DNA of 32,662 nt, from IMG/VR virus record IMGVR_UViG_3300046369_000653, positions 1 to 32,662 of that record, one strand, 5' to 3'. A model generated the notes under the pieces. That model saw nothing but the letters and a program-made list of their open reading frames with translations. It was not told the origin of the DNA and did no database searches. The DNA is from a virus. Position numbers and translations under genes: made by a program. Positions 7,415 through 15,237 of this stretch are shown here, in pieces. Every line of letters begins with the position of its first letter. Within the stretch, counting starts at the first letter, position 1.

Positions 7415-9130
7415 ATGACTGCACTTTGGCCACTATTTATAACAAACGTAACTGCAATACTTCTCAATGAAGATCCTAATAGTGCAGGCGATTTCGGCAA
7501 TAAATTAGCAAATGAATATGTTGCAGCTGTTAAGGGACTTTCTACATGTGTTCCTGGAACTGCAATTCATGAGAATTCCCCTGGAGAATCTACATTTATC
7601 TCAAGCTATGAGCAATGGTTTACTGACCTTTTTGAAAAAGGAGAACCTGTCATGGAAACACCAGATACAGAAGAAAAGAAAATAGGAATTGCAACATGGC
7701 TTGCAAGTGCAGCCGGAGCAGGATCTAGATTAAATATTGCTGGAAAAGATAATGATCCAGAATATAATAAATTAGAAGGAGATATTGGAGGAGGAATTCA
7801 ATATCAACCCACTGAAGAACTCGATAAGTATTTAGAGGAGTTTAAAGACGATAGCGAGGAAAACTTATATAGATTTAAGTATTTTGAATTTCACCGCTTA
7901 GATGGTGAAGAAACTGGAGATGAATTAGCTAGGATTTTTGCAACGAGACTATTAATGCAATTTGAAGATATTACAGATAAAGATAAAAGATATGCCTTTT
8001 GGGAATGGCTCGATAGATTTAGAAGAAATAAACATGTTTCAAACTCTAATGGAAGTACGGGTGGGTTTGGTAATAATGTTATTAATCAAAGAAAGGCTAA
8101 TAGGCAATCAGCCATTCAAAAATTAAAGAGCCTAGATTGGAGTTGGGATAGTTTTGTAAAAGATGTTGGTGAAGTTTATAATGCAAACGACAAGGGAGGC
8201 GAGTTTCATAAGTTAGTATCTATGTACGTTAGAGAAGAAATCTTAAAATCACACCCCCTAGATGAAGATGCTGTGGTTGCAACTAATAAAAATGGAGTAG
8301 GTAGCGTAACAACAGTGTGGCATGAAAGGGCTATAAAAATGGAAGCTTCACAGCCTATTAAATATCCATGGCCATTTGACACAGAGCTTCCAGAAAATTA
8401 TGAAGAAATGGATCCTTCTGAAAAAATGAAGGTTAGATATCCTTTTAAACTTACTAATTTAAAAATACAAGAGCCTTTTGACGAAAACAATAAAATGCCT
8501 CCCGTACTAACTACCAATGTTATTTCAGAATTCACATGGAACGGAACAGAACACTATGGTCAAAGAAAGGATAAAATTAAACCTGATTTTATTAATAATG
8601 AATTAAGAAAAAAATGGCAAGGATGTCCGCTAACGGAAGCAGACGAAGATACAGGTTCTATTGTGAATATAGATATGTCTAAAACGGGAACTTTAGCAAA
8701 GCAAATTAGAAATACATTAATAGTTGAATTAGGATTAGAAGCTGCAATGCTAGCGGAAGGCGGTAGCAAGGACGATCCATATAAAGAGCTTGCAAAAGCA
8801 ACATTAAAATATTGGAAAGATACTGCGATACAGCCTTTCGCAACATCTGCACCAACACCTCCATGTTCATCAGTTCCTCCACTGGGAGGAAAGTATATAG
8901 GTGTTAGCTATGGAAATCAAAAGAAATTAGCAGATAATTTAAGAAGAGCTCTTAATTCAGGTAAAGATTTCGGATTAGATAAAGCTGGAGCTGCATCAGC
9001 TGTCGCAAAGGCACTTGCATATTCTTATTTTACTCATCTTAGTGAAATGAAATTTATTTATCTTGGAGGTATTCCTGCAGGAACTGTTCCATATATTCCA
9101 ATGATAGGATTTGACGCCACCGTAATTTGA
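7415..9130 (+). CDS. 571-residue virion protein of unknown function next to the spike
   Basis: The gene starts two bases after the spike gene's stop, so the two are likely co-translated. The protein is soluble and acidic in its middle, with several Trp-rich helices (YAFWEWLDRFRRNKH, LDWSWDSFV). The C-terminal third is Ala/Gly/Pro-rich: a Pro/Ser/Cys-rich linker near residue 485, then GGKYIGVSYGNQKKLADNLR, and a final hydrophobic stretch (YLGGIPAGTVPYIPMIGF). Three places show a loosely similar helix-then-Pro pattern (near residues 30-50, 455-490 and 530-562), possibly a degenerate repeat. I see no signal peptide, lysozyme or peptidase motif. Because the spike lacks its own lysozyme domain, this neighbour would be the place to look for a cell-wall-degrading or tip function, but nothing visible supports that. 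No family was recognised. Confidence 0.6.
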   Translation: MTALWPLFITNVTAILLNEDPNSAGDFGNKLANEYVAAVKGLSTCVPGTAIHENSPGESTFISSYEQWFTDLFEKGEPVMETPDTEEKKIGIATWLASAAGAGSRLNIAGKDNDPEYNKLEGDIGGGIQYQPTEELDKYLEEFKDDSEENLYRFKYFEFHRLDGEETGDELARIFATRLLMQFEDITDKDKRYAFWEWLDRFRRNKHVSNSNGSTGGFGNNVINQRKANRQSAIQKLKSLDWSWDSFVKDVGEVYNANDKGGEFHKLVSMYVREEILKSHPLDEDAVVATNKNGVGSVTTVWHERAIKMEASQPIKYPWPFDTELPENYEEMDPSEKMKVRYPFKLTNLKIQEPFDENNKMPPVLTTNVISEFTWNGTEHYGQRKDKIKPDFINNELRKKWQGCPLTEADEDTGSIVNIDMSKTGTLAKQIRNTLIVELGLEAAMLAEGGSKDDPYKELAKATLKYWKDTAIQPFATSAPTPPCSSVPPLGGKYIGVSYGNQKKLADNLRRALNSGKDFGLDKAGAASAVAKALAYSYFTHLSEMKFIYLGGIPAGTVPYIPMIGFDATVI

Positions 9131-9142
9131 TATATAACTAGT
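9129..9142 (+). promoter_or_regulatory. Late-promoter-like motif upstream of the S1-like gene
   Basis: GATATATAACTAGT overlaps the stop codon of the upstream gene (TGA at 9128-9130) and lies 34 bases before the ATG at 9177. It shares TATATAA and the following CTAGTAAAA and ACATA blocks with the copy at 1629. The gap holds no other feature. It would give the S1-like gene its own late transcript, ending at the terminator at 10526. Confidence 0.5.
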
Positions 9143-9176
9143 AAAACATACATTAACCCTTTTAAAAACAAAGTAA

Positions 9177-10505
9177 ATGTCAACAAAGACAACTCAAAAA
9201 CAAAAGAGACCAAGACTCTCTACCACGACAAAGCTTGTAGAAGCTAATCAAGAAACAGAAGTTAAAGTAGAAACTTCTTTAAAATCAACAAATCCCGAAA
9301 AAGTTAAACCTGGCCCAGACACAGATTTTCTAGATGAAAATGGAGAATTCATGTGGGATCTTTACCAGGCGGATTGTCCTACTAAGTTTAGAAAACCAAA
9401 TCCACATATTAAAGTACCTAAAGGTGTAAAGGTATACAGTAGGGAGCCGTATGCCCAGGAGTTATTTGACTTAATGGAAGGACATTCACTGGCATCTAAC
9501 ACTCTATATTCTCTTAATATCGGTGAAAGCTACACTGGAAAGGTATATGGAATAGACACCGAGTGGGCTTCAATCGACGTAGGCTATAGAGAATTGATTT
9601 ACGTAGATTTATCAAGAGAAACTCCAGAAGTAAAAGAACTTTTAAAAGAAGGAGTTGAAGTTGATGTTCAGTTAATAGCTGACACGTCAATGAATGTTAA
9701 AAAATACATGATAGGTTCCGTAGCGGCAGGTCTTAAGACAAAGGTTGTTAAAGAGATTGTAGCTTCAATAGATGATGGAAATACAGCGTATAGCGGTATT
9801 GTTAGTAAAATGATTCCAGGTGGAGGATATATTGTAGAGGTTCAAGGTGTTGATTGCTTTATGCCGGGTTCTTTAGCTGGCGTAAATAAATTACATAACT
9901 TTGAGTCTATTATTAATACAGAAATGTATGTAGTTCCTGTTAGTTATTCTGAAGAAAAAGGAACAGTCGTTGTTTCTCATAGAGCTTATTTAAGAGCACT
10001 TATCCCCAACACTATTAAAAATATTCAAGAAGATATTACAGTAGAAAGAATAGGCCACGTTACTGGCTCTGCGAAATATGGAGTATTTGTTGAATTTGAA
10101 GGATGCTTAACTGGAATGATTCACGTTAACGACCTAGATACTGAAACTTCAAAAGCACACAGAGACAGGTCTTTAGAGCCAGGTACTGAAATAAAATTCT
10201 ATGTTAAAGAAGTTATTAATGAAAGAAAAATAACGTTAGTACAGGGTTCTCCAGCGGAAAAGAAAGTAGATCCATGGGAAGGTATTTCTTCAAGATACAA
10301 TAAAAAAACTGAGGTAGTTGGTGTTGTAAAATCTACTAAAGACTATGGTTTATTTGTAGAAATAGAAGAAGGTGTAGTTGGATTATTACACATATCCGAG
10401 TTTCCTGATAATATAGATATTAAAGATATTTCTAAAGGTGCAGATATTACTGTTCAAGTGATCAGAGTTGAAGAAGATACTAGAAAAGTATTCCTTAAAC
10501 TATAA
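9177..10505 (+). CDS. Ribosomal protein S1-like protein with four S1 domains
   Basis: This 442-residue protein has a basic, Thr/Lys-rich N-terminus (residues 1-50) followed by about four S1-type OB folds. They lie at residues 113-187 (IGESYTGKVYGID), 200-272 (YSGIVSKMIPGGGYIVEV), 289-360 (ERIGHVTGSAKYGVFVEFEG) and 378-442 (VVGVVKSTKDYGLFVEIEEG). Domains 3 and 4 carry the classic Gly-V-x-x-x-x-x-Y-G-x-F-V-x-x ... G-(L/M)-(I/L)-H-(V/I) signature; domains 1 and 2 are more divergent, as in bacterial bS1, where they face the ribosome. bS1 normally has four to six such domains and binds mRNA on the 30S subunit. bS1 homologues are known in phages. The gene has its own promoter-like motif upstream and an intrinsic terminator 20 bases downstream, inside a tail operon. 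It may favour phage mRNA translation or act in RNA metabolism; either role is inferred. Confidence 0.8.
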   Translation: MSTKTTQKQKRPRLSTTTKLVEANQETEVKVETSLKSTNPEKVKPGPDTDFLDENGEFMWDLYQADCPTKFRKPNPHIKVPKGVKVYSREPYAQELFDLMEGHSLASNTLYSLNIGESYTGKVYGIDTEWASIDVGYRELIYVDLSRETPEVKELLKEGVEVDVQLIADTSMNVKKYMIGSVAAGLKTKVVKEIVASIDDGNTAYSGIVSKMIPGGGYIVEVQGVDCFMPGSLAGVNKLHNFESIINTEMYVVPVSYSEEKGTVVVSHRAYLRALIPNTIKNIQEDITVERIGHVTGSAKYGVFVEFEGCLTGMIHVNDLDTETSKAHRDRSLEPGTEIKFYVKEVINERKITLVQGSPAEKKVDPWEGISSRYNKKTEVVGVVKSTKDYGLFVEIEEGVVGLLHISEFPDNIDIKDISKGADITVQVIRVEEDTRKVFLKL

Positions 10506-10525
10506 TCAAATCTATAATTTAGTTG

Positions 10526-10551
10526 AAAGAGCCCGATCACTCGGGCTTTTT
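10526..10551 (+). terminator. Intrinsic terminator after the S1-like gene
   Basis: AGCCCGA (10530-10536), loop TCAC and TCGGGCT (10541-10547) form a perfect 7-bp, GC-rich stem, extended by A/G-T pairs outside it and followed by TTTTT (10547-10551). It lies 20 bases after the S1-like gene's stop. It is the only convincing hairpin plus U-tract I found in the window, and its GC content stands out in this AT-rich sequence. Confidence 0.9.
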
Positions 10552-10574
10552 CACGTTATAGTGTATCTAACAGA

Positions 10575-10586
10575 GATATATAAACC
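10575..10586 (+). promoter_or_regulatory. Late-promoter-like motif upstream of the amidoligase-like gene
   Basis: GATATATAAACC lies 24 bases after the terminator U-tract and 24 bases before the ATG at 10611. It matches the motif at 1629 and 9129. Because the terminator should stop upstream transcription, the next operon needs a promoter here, which makes this the best placed copy of the motif. Confidence 0.55.
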
Positions 10587-10610
10587 AACTTAAGTTATAT
10601 AATTACGTAA

Positions 10611-11906
10611 ATGAATAATATTAATAATTCAGACATATTAAAGAATGCACTAGTAGGCGTTGAATTTGAATTTTATTCTAATAAGGATATCGATACGACT
10701 GCTAAGGAATTAGCGGGTCTTTTAGGTAAAAAGATTAGAGTAGAAGCAAAGGCACATAGTGATTTTGAAGTTACAAGAGATGAGTTTAAAATTGAACCTG
10801 ATATGTCAGGTGGTGAAAAACTAATGGAACTTGTAACTGGTGCACAGCCATATTATGCTGCAAGGATGATGATTATTAAAGTATGTAAATGGATAGAAGA
10901 AAATGGATATACAAATGATAGAAGTTCTATTCACTTAAACCTTTCTTTCGATACTGATAAAATAGAAAATAAGCATAGAATATCTAAGATGAATGTTCTT
11001 AAATTTATTTTAGATTTTAAAGAAAGTCAAGTCTTTAAGTTTTTTCCTGAAAGAAAGGATTCTGCATACGCAAAATCAATCAAATTCGTTCTACCCAAGT
11101 CAGATACTTATTTCTACGATGGATTAAATATTACTCCTAGTAATTTCATATATCCTGATTCTAAATATTATGGAATTAACTTTGAAAAAAGACATAAGAA
11201 TTATTTAGAATTTAGATATCTCGGTGGAGAAGATTGGGAAAAGAAAACTTCTAAGATTCTACAAATGCTAGATCTTTTCATAACTCAATTGTGGAATAGT
11301 ACAAGTGGAGTTCAATTTAATAATCTTAATTCTATAGAACTTAGAAAAATTCTTGCTAAGAATGAAAGAATTATAAAGGCTAGAAAAGATTGGAAAACTA
11401 TTAATACAGGTTGGAATCAAGATGTTAAATTAACGGTTGATTTAAATGACAATGAAAAGATAATAGATTTACACTGGCCTAATATTAGGGAAAGAGTTCT
11501 TAGGTTATTTACTCATGGTGAATTAACAAAAGGACATATTAACTATGATGCCGATAATGGTACAATTCAAGTTGATCACGGTAACTTATCATATTGTGTA
11601 GAATTAGAAGGATATGAATTTGTAAGATGTTCTTTGAGAGGAGAATTTACAAATTGCGATTTCTTCGGATGTGATATAAATGGATCCGATATACACACTT
11701 GTAATTTTTATCAATCTACTCAAATTAATTCCTCTAAATTAGAAAGTTCTTATGTTCATCAGTCATGTGTATTAAAAGACTGTTACATATATGGAAATGG
11801 AATAATGAAAGGGACGATGCAAGGTGGTATATTTAGAGATGGTAAATATGATAAAAGAACCGCAAGGTTTGACAATACTGAAAAAATACTTTATACAGAA
11901 GTTTAA
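10611..11906 (+). CDS. Putative amidoligase (COOH-NH2 ligase) with C-terminal beta-helix-like repeats
   Basis: This is a 431-residue two-part protein. The N-terminal part has the order of motifs of the amidoligase/glutamate-cysteine-ligase-like superfamily: G16-V-E18-F-E20 at the first strand, then IEPD64 with Ser66 and E73-L-V. A helix leads to SSIH108LNLSF, and later comes YLE200FR202YLGG. These acidic residues would bind metal and ATP, and the family forms amide bonds between a carboxylate and an amine. The C-terminal part (about 325-415) is a run of short Cys/Asn/Ser-rich turns (FVRCSLRGEFTNCDFFGCDI, then INSSKLESSYVHQS and LKDCYIYGNG). It resembles pentapeptide-repeat or right-handed beta-helix coils. 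It opens a new transcription unit that continues into the wedge genes, so it is probably expressed late. The substrate is unknown; a virion protein or cell-wall peptide are possibilities. Confidence 0.6.
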   Translation: MNNINNSDILKNALVGVEFEFYSNKDIDTTAKELAGLLGKKIRVEAKAHSDFEVTRDEFKIEPDMSGGEKLMELVTGAQPYYAARMMIIKVCKWIEENGYTNDRSSIHLNLSFDTDKIENKHRISKMNVLKFILDFKESQVFKFFPERKDSAYAKSIKFVLPKSDTYFYDGLNITPSNFIYPDSKYYGINFEKRHKNYLEFRYLGGEDWEKKTSKILQMLDLFITQLWNSTSGVQFNNLNSIELRKILAKNERIIKARKDWKTINTGWNQDVKLTVDLNDNEKIIDLHWPNIRERVLRLFTHGELTKGHINYDADNGTIQVDHGNLSYCVELEGYEFVRCSLRGEFTNCDFFGCDINGSDIHTCNFYQSTQINSSKLESSYVHQSCVLKDCYIYGNGIMKGTMQGGIFRDGKYDKRTARFDNTEKILYTEV

Positions 11907-11922
11907 AAATAAATAAAACAAA

Positions 11923-12756
11923 ATGAGTGATAATATAATAGGAAATCAGTCTAACTTAACAACTCCACCTTCATGGGACACGGAGTGTTTTAATAATTTT
12001 GTAAATGAATTAGCATCTGAAGTAACAGGATCTTGTATGATTCCTATGAATCTTCCAAAATCAGAAGTTCAGAATATTGTTAAAAGAGCAAAGAAGTGGT
12101 TCTATAAGAATTATGAGTATTCGATGAAAGAAAACTTTATGGTTTTACCAAAAGAAATTTTTAATTCTACTTATTTTAAAAATAAAAGATCTTTTACTCT
12201 TCCAAAGATGGATCCAGTTACGGGTGGTGGAGAAGTTTATTCAGTATATGGATGTTTTGAAACTGGATCAAAGTATGCAGGTGGAACAGATATTAGATTT
12301 TCACAAGGTGATTTTGCTATCGAAAGAATGATGTACACTGGAATGTTTGGCGGAGATGGTGTAGTAGATGCAGCAGAGAACCTTCAATATTACGTGGTTA
12401 ATGAAAGTTTCTTTGATATGGCTAGACAAATTCTAGAAAACCCCATTGGCTATCACTATAACCAACTAACACATGAGATTAAATTTACTGGAGAAACCCC
12501 TAACAGAGATATTATATTAGAAGTATATGAAACAATTCCAGAGTGTGCATTATTTGAAGATGAAGCATTCTTTAGATATTGTGCTGCAAAGATTAAAATT
12601 TCATTAGGACAAAAGTTAAGTATATTTGGTTTTGCTTTACCTGGAAATATTGAAGTCAATGCAGACGCAATTCAAGGTTTAGGTGAAGGAGAACTGGAAG
12701 CATTGATTGAAGAAATAAAAACAGATGAAGGCACCGATTGGATGATGCATTCTTAA
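11923..12756 (+). CDS. Conserved-looking virion protein, possibly connector/neck type
   Basis: This 277-residue protein follows the amidoligase-like gene after 16 A-rich bases. It has an N-terminal helix with a basic, aromatic stretch (KRAKKWFYKNYEYSMKENFM) and a central Gly/Met-rich segment (IERMMYTGMFGGDGVVDAAE). A strand section follows (HEIKFTGETPNRDIILEVYE). The helical end reads AAKIKISLGQKLSIFGFALP and then GNIEVNADAIQGLGEGELEA. The pattern of 'strand with I-x-x-x-V-Y-E, then K-x-x-L-G-x-x-L-x-x-F-x-x-x-L-P-G' recalls head-tail connector or neck proteins of several tailed phages. It ends close before the gp25-like gene, so a baseplate or tail-terminator role is equally possible. No catalytic motif is visible. 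Confidence 0.5.
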   Translation: MSDNIIGNQSNLTTPPSWDTECFNNFVNELASEVTGSCMIPMNLPKSEVQNIVKRAKKWFYKNYEYSMKENFMVLPKEIFNSTYFKNKRSFTLPKMDPVTGGGEVYSVYGCFETGSKYAGGTDIRFSQGDFAIERMMYTGMFGGDGVVDAAENLQYYVVNESFFDMARQILENPIGYHYNQLTHEIKFTGETPNRDIILEVYETIPECALFEDEAFFRYCAAKIKISLGQKLSIFGFALPGNIEVNADAIQGLGEGELEALIEEIKTDEGTDWMMHS

Positions 12757-12758
12757 TA

Positions 12759-12768
12759 GAATATATAG
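12759..12768 (+). promoter_or_regulatory. Promoter-like motif just before the gp25-like gene
   Basis: GAATATATAG lies in the 16-base gap, four bases before the ATG at 12773. It matches the G(A)ATATATA element, but it is so close to the start that a promoter here would make a leaderless message. It is a weaker candidate than the copies in wider gaps. Confidence 0.25.
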
Positions 12769-12772
12769 TTAA

Positions 12773-13126
12773 ATGGAGTTTTATATAAAAGCAAAAGGAG
12801 ATCCTGGATTCGATCCAAGCAAATTAGAAATTAGTTCTGAATTAGCTAGGTTAATGACACAGATAGAAACTATTCTTTTTACAAGAAGAGGTGATGTATT
12901 AGGAGATCCCGAATTTGGCGCAAATCTAGAAGATTATGTTTATTCTTTAAGTTATAATGACTATTTATTAAAAAAGGTAGTTGCTGAACAAATTTATAAA
13001 TATGCGCCTTTGGCTAGAAAATTTAATGTAACTGTTGATGTTGATTTCACGAAAGAAGTTGATAGGCATGCAGTGTTTGTAGACATACGAATTGATAATA
13101 GATATCAATTAGGAGTTTACGTATAA
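12773..13126 (+). CDS. 25: Baseplate wedge protein gp25 (GPW/gp25 family)
   Basis: At 117 residues it is close to T4 gp25 (132). The family core is clear: a helix ELARLMTQIETILFTRRGDV leading to R39-G40-D41 and LGDPEFGANLEDYVY (P46-E47-F48-G49). A helix with VVAEQIYKYAP and two final strands (FNVTVDVDF and AVFVDIRIDNRYQLGVYV) follow. The family forms part of the wedge core that clamps the sheath's first ring; related proteins occur in P2 (gpW), T6SS (TssE) and other contractile systems. It is followed by the gp6-like gene after 19 bases, giving the T4 order 25-6. The start at 12773 is the first Met in frame and leaves the full domain. Confidence 0.9.
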   Translation: MEFYIKAKGDPGFDPSKLEISSELARLMTQIETILFTRRGDVLGDPEFGANLEDYVYSLSYNDYLLKKVVAEQIYKYAPLARKFNVTVDVDFTKEVDRHAVFVDIRIDNRYQLGVYV

Positions 13127-13145
13127 TAAAACTAATAAAATAAAA

Positions 13146-14966
13146 ATGGCAGATAATAATTTTTTATCAACATCTAGAATTAAAGTTGGAGAAATGATCG
13201 ACGACGTAAGATCCTATGTTACTAGGGTATACGGAGAGGTAGAAGGAGCTTTTACAACAGCTTCACCCTTTTCACAACTACTTGATGTTATTTCGCAAAT
13301 AGGTAGATTGATATTCTTCTACATAGAAGACGCAACAGTTGAACAGAATATTTTAACAGCACAAAATCCAGAATCGATATATGGTTTATCTAGGCTAGCT
13401 GGTCATGATTCATTTAGAGGAGCTGCCGCTTCAGGTGAATTAAAATTAAGATTAGGTGTTTCAGGTTTAGAAGATATTGCAGGAGACGCTTTAAACATTC
13501 CTGCCAATGCTATTATAGAATGTAAAGATAACGGTCTTAGATATACTCTAAGAACTAGTAACGATCAATTTAGATTAGAAAAATCAAATTCTAATTACAT
13601 ATTTGTTCCAGTGGTGCAGGGTGAATATGAGTCTCAGAATTTAACATCTACCGGAGAAGCCTTTCAATCTTTTAATGTTATAACAAAAAGCATGGTAGAT
13701 CATTCTCAGGTTAGAATAAAAATAAATTCAAGCCTTTGGACTAAATATGACTCTCTATATGATATGAAAAAAGGAACCCAGGGATATCTTGTCAAAACAG
13801 GTATTACGGGTGGTTTAGATATTTATTTTGGAAATGGATCCTTTGGTGAAATCCCTGATTCAGGATCTACGATAGAAGTAGAGTATTTAAAAATAGAAGG
13901 AGCCATGGGTAATTTAAACGGTAGAGCTGATTTATCTTTTGAATTTAAAACTGAAGGAACGGATTCACTAGGAAATACGCATGATCTAAATGAATTATTA
14001 GAATCTGAATTTACAGTTGCACCTAAAATGGGAGCAAATCCAGAAGATATTGAATTAACAAAGTTAATTGCCCCATTACAGTCACATTCATTTGTATTAG
14101 CAACTCCTGATAACTATGAGCACTTTCTTTCAAGATATGGTATGTTTTCTTATTTAGATGCATATAACACTACAGATGATGGATATTTAGACGATGATAA
14201 TGTTATCTATCTGTTCATGTTGCCTAATACTTTAAAAAAGTTACAAAATAATAAGGATTATTTTAATTTAGATACTTCTGAATTCTTTTTTACAGAAATC
14301 GAAAAAGAAGGTATTAGAGGTTTATTAGAAAAATCAGGAAGGCAAATGGTAACTACAGAAATAAAAATAGTAGATCCGAAACCACAATATTTTAGAATGG
14401 ATATCAAGGTAAGATATTTTGAAGGATACACTAAAGCTAATCTTGCTACTGAAATTAGATCAAAGGTTGCAGAATATTTAATAAATATTACTAGAAGAGA
14501 TAGATTACCTAAATCTGATATTGTTGCAATAGTTGAAAATATTGATGGAATAGATTCAGTTAATGTTAAGTTTACTTCTGAAAAAGAAGAAACAGCAAGA
14601 AGGTTAGGGTATTACATATCTGAAACAGTGACTGTAACTCCTTCAACTCCAGTATTAACTGAAATAGGAAATGGTAAACAAAAGATGGTTTTCTTTAAAA
14701 GAAACGTAACTACAAAACAGGTTAATTTTGAACCTGGTGCAGCTCTTCCTGAAAACGTAATAAACCTAGATTCATTTGGCGATATCATTCTTGAAAAAGA
14801 AGAGGTTGCCTTATTCAGAGGAGGATGGTTAGACAGTAAAAATTTAATTGTGAAAGACGAAGTTAAGACCGGAGAAAAGGCTGCAATGTCAATTTATTTT
14901 GACGAACCTGCCGTGAAGAATACTATATTTGCAAAAGTTCAAGCAAAAAATAGAAAATCAATATAA
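13146..14966 (+). CDS. 6: Baseplate wedge protein gp6 / baseplate J-like
   Basis: This 606-residue protein is comparable to T4 gp6 (660). N-terminal helices (FSQLLDVISQIGRLIFFYIE) and a beta domain with NIPANAIIECKDNGLRYTLR precede the diagnostic J-type segment at about residues 223-257. There LDIYFGNGSFGEIPDSGSTI is followed by EVEYLKIEGAMGNLNG, the 'F-G-N-G-x-x-G-x-x-P-x-x-G' pattern. The remainder has the helix-strand modules seen in gp6 (ATEIRSKVAEYLINITRRDR, then IVAIVENIDGIDSVNVKF) and a strand-rich end. gp6 proteins dimerise through the C-terminal domains to join wedges into the hexagonal ring. It sits after gp25 and overlaps the next small gene by one base (TAATG). Family membership is well supported; the C-terminal 120 residues look less conserved. 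Confidence 0.85.
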   Translation: MADNNFLSTSRIKVGEMIDDVRSYVTRVYGEVEGAFTTASPFSQLLDVISQIGRLIFFYIEDATVEQNILTAQNPESIYGLSRLAGHDSFRGAAASGELKLRLGVSGLEDIAGDALNIPANAIIECKDNGLRYTLRTSNDQFRLEKSNSNYIFVPVVQGEYESQNLTSTGEAFQSFNVITKSMVDHSQVRIKINSSLWTKYDSLYDMKKGTQGYLVKTGITGGLDIYFGNGSFGEIPDSGSTIEVEYLKIEGAMGNLNGRADLSFEFKTEGTDSLGNTHDLNELLESEFTVAPKMGANPEDIELTKLIAPLQSHSFVLATPDNYEHFLSRYGMFSYLDAYNTTDDGYLDDDNVIYLFMLPNTLKKLQNNKDYFNLDTSEFFFTEIEKEGIRGLLEKSGRQMVTTEIKIVDPKPQYFRMDIKVRYFEGYTKANLATEIRSKVAEYLINITRRDRLPKSDIVAIVENIDGIDSVNVKFTSEKEETARRLGYYISETVTVTPSTPVLTEIGNGKQKMVFFKRNVTTKQVNFEPGAALPENVINLDSFGDIILEKEEVALFRGGWLDSKNLIVKDEVKTGEKAAMSIYFDEPAVKNTIFAKVQAKNRKSI

Positions 14967-15235
14967 TGAGTATTTTTGATAAATTATTTAAAAGCAGAAG
15001 AAAAAGATTATACTCTATTAGAGAAACTGCATTTGACGATAGAAAGAATTTAGGTAATGAATATAGAAGTAACATTCTTAAAAATTCTATATCTAACCAT
15101 ATTTGGAGAAATAATCAAATGAATGACTTTGTTAATTTCATTCAAGAAATACTTGCTGATTGGGTTGATTCTGTAAATTACTTAAAAATTTACAAATCAT
15201 ATACGATGAAAAAGGAAGATAAAAAAATTAGGTAA
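14966..15235 (+). CDS. Small basic protein between the gp6-like and gp7-like genes
   Basis: This 89-residue ORF begins at the TAATG overlap with the gp6-like gene and ends two bases before the gp7-like gene, so it is embedded in the wedge operon and probably translated by coupling. It is strongly basic at both ends (FKSRRKRLYS at the N-terminus, KKEDKKIR at the C-terminus). The middle is an amphipathic helix with Trp and Ile (FVNFIQEILADWVDSVNYLK). I recognise no family. The size and position suggest a small wedge component or wedge-assembly factor, but this is only inferred from the neighbours. Confidence 0.65.
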   Translation: MSIFDKLFKSRRKRLYSIRETAFDDRKNLGNEYRSNILKNSISNHIWRNNQMNDFVNFIQEILADWVDSVNYLKIYKSYTMKKEDKKIR

Positions 15236-15237
15236 TA

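Noticed and set aside
12773-13126. Lysozyme activity for the gp25-like protein
   Set aside because: Older names call this family lysozyme-like, but the sequence matches the structural wedge core and shows no lysozyme catalytic residues.
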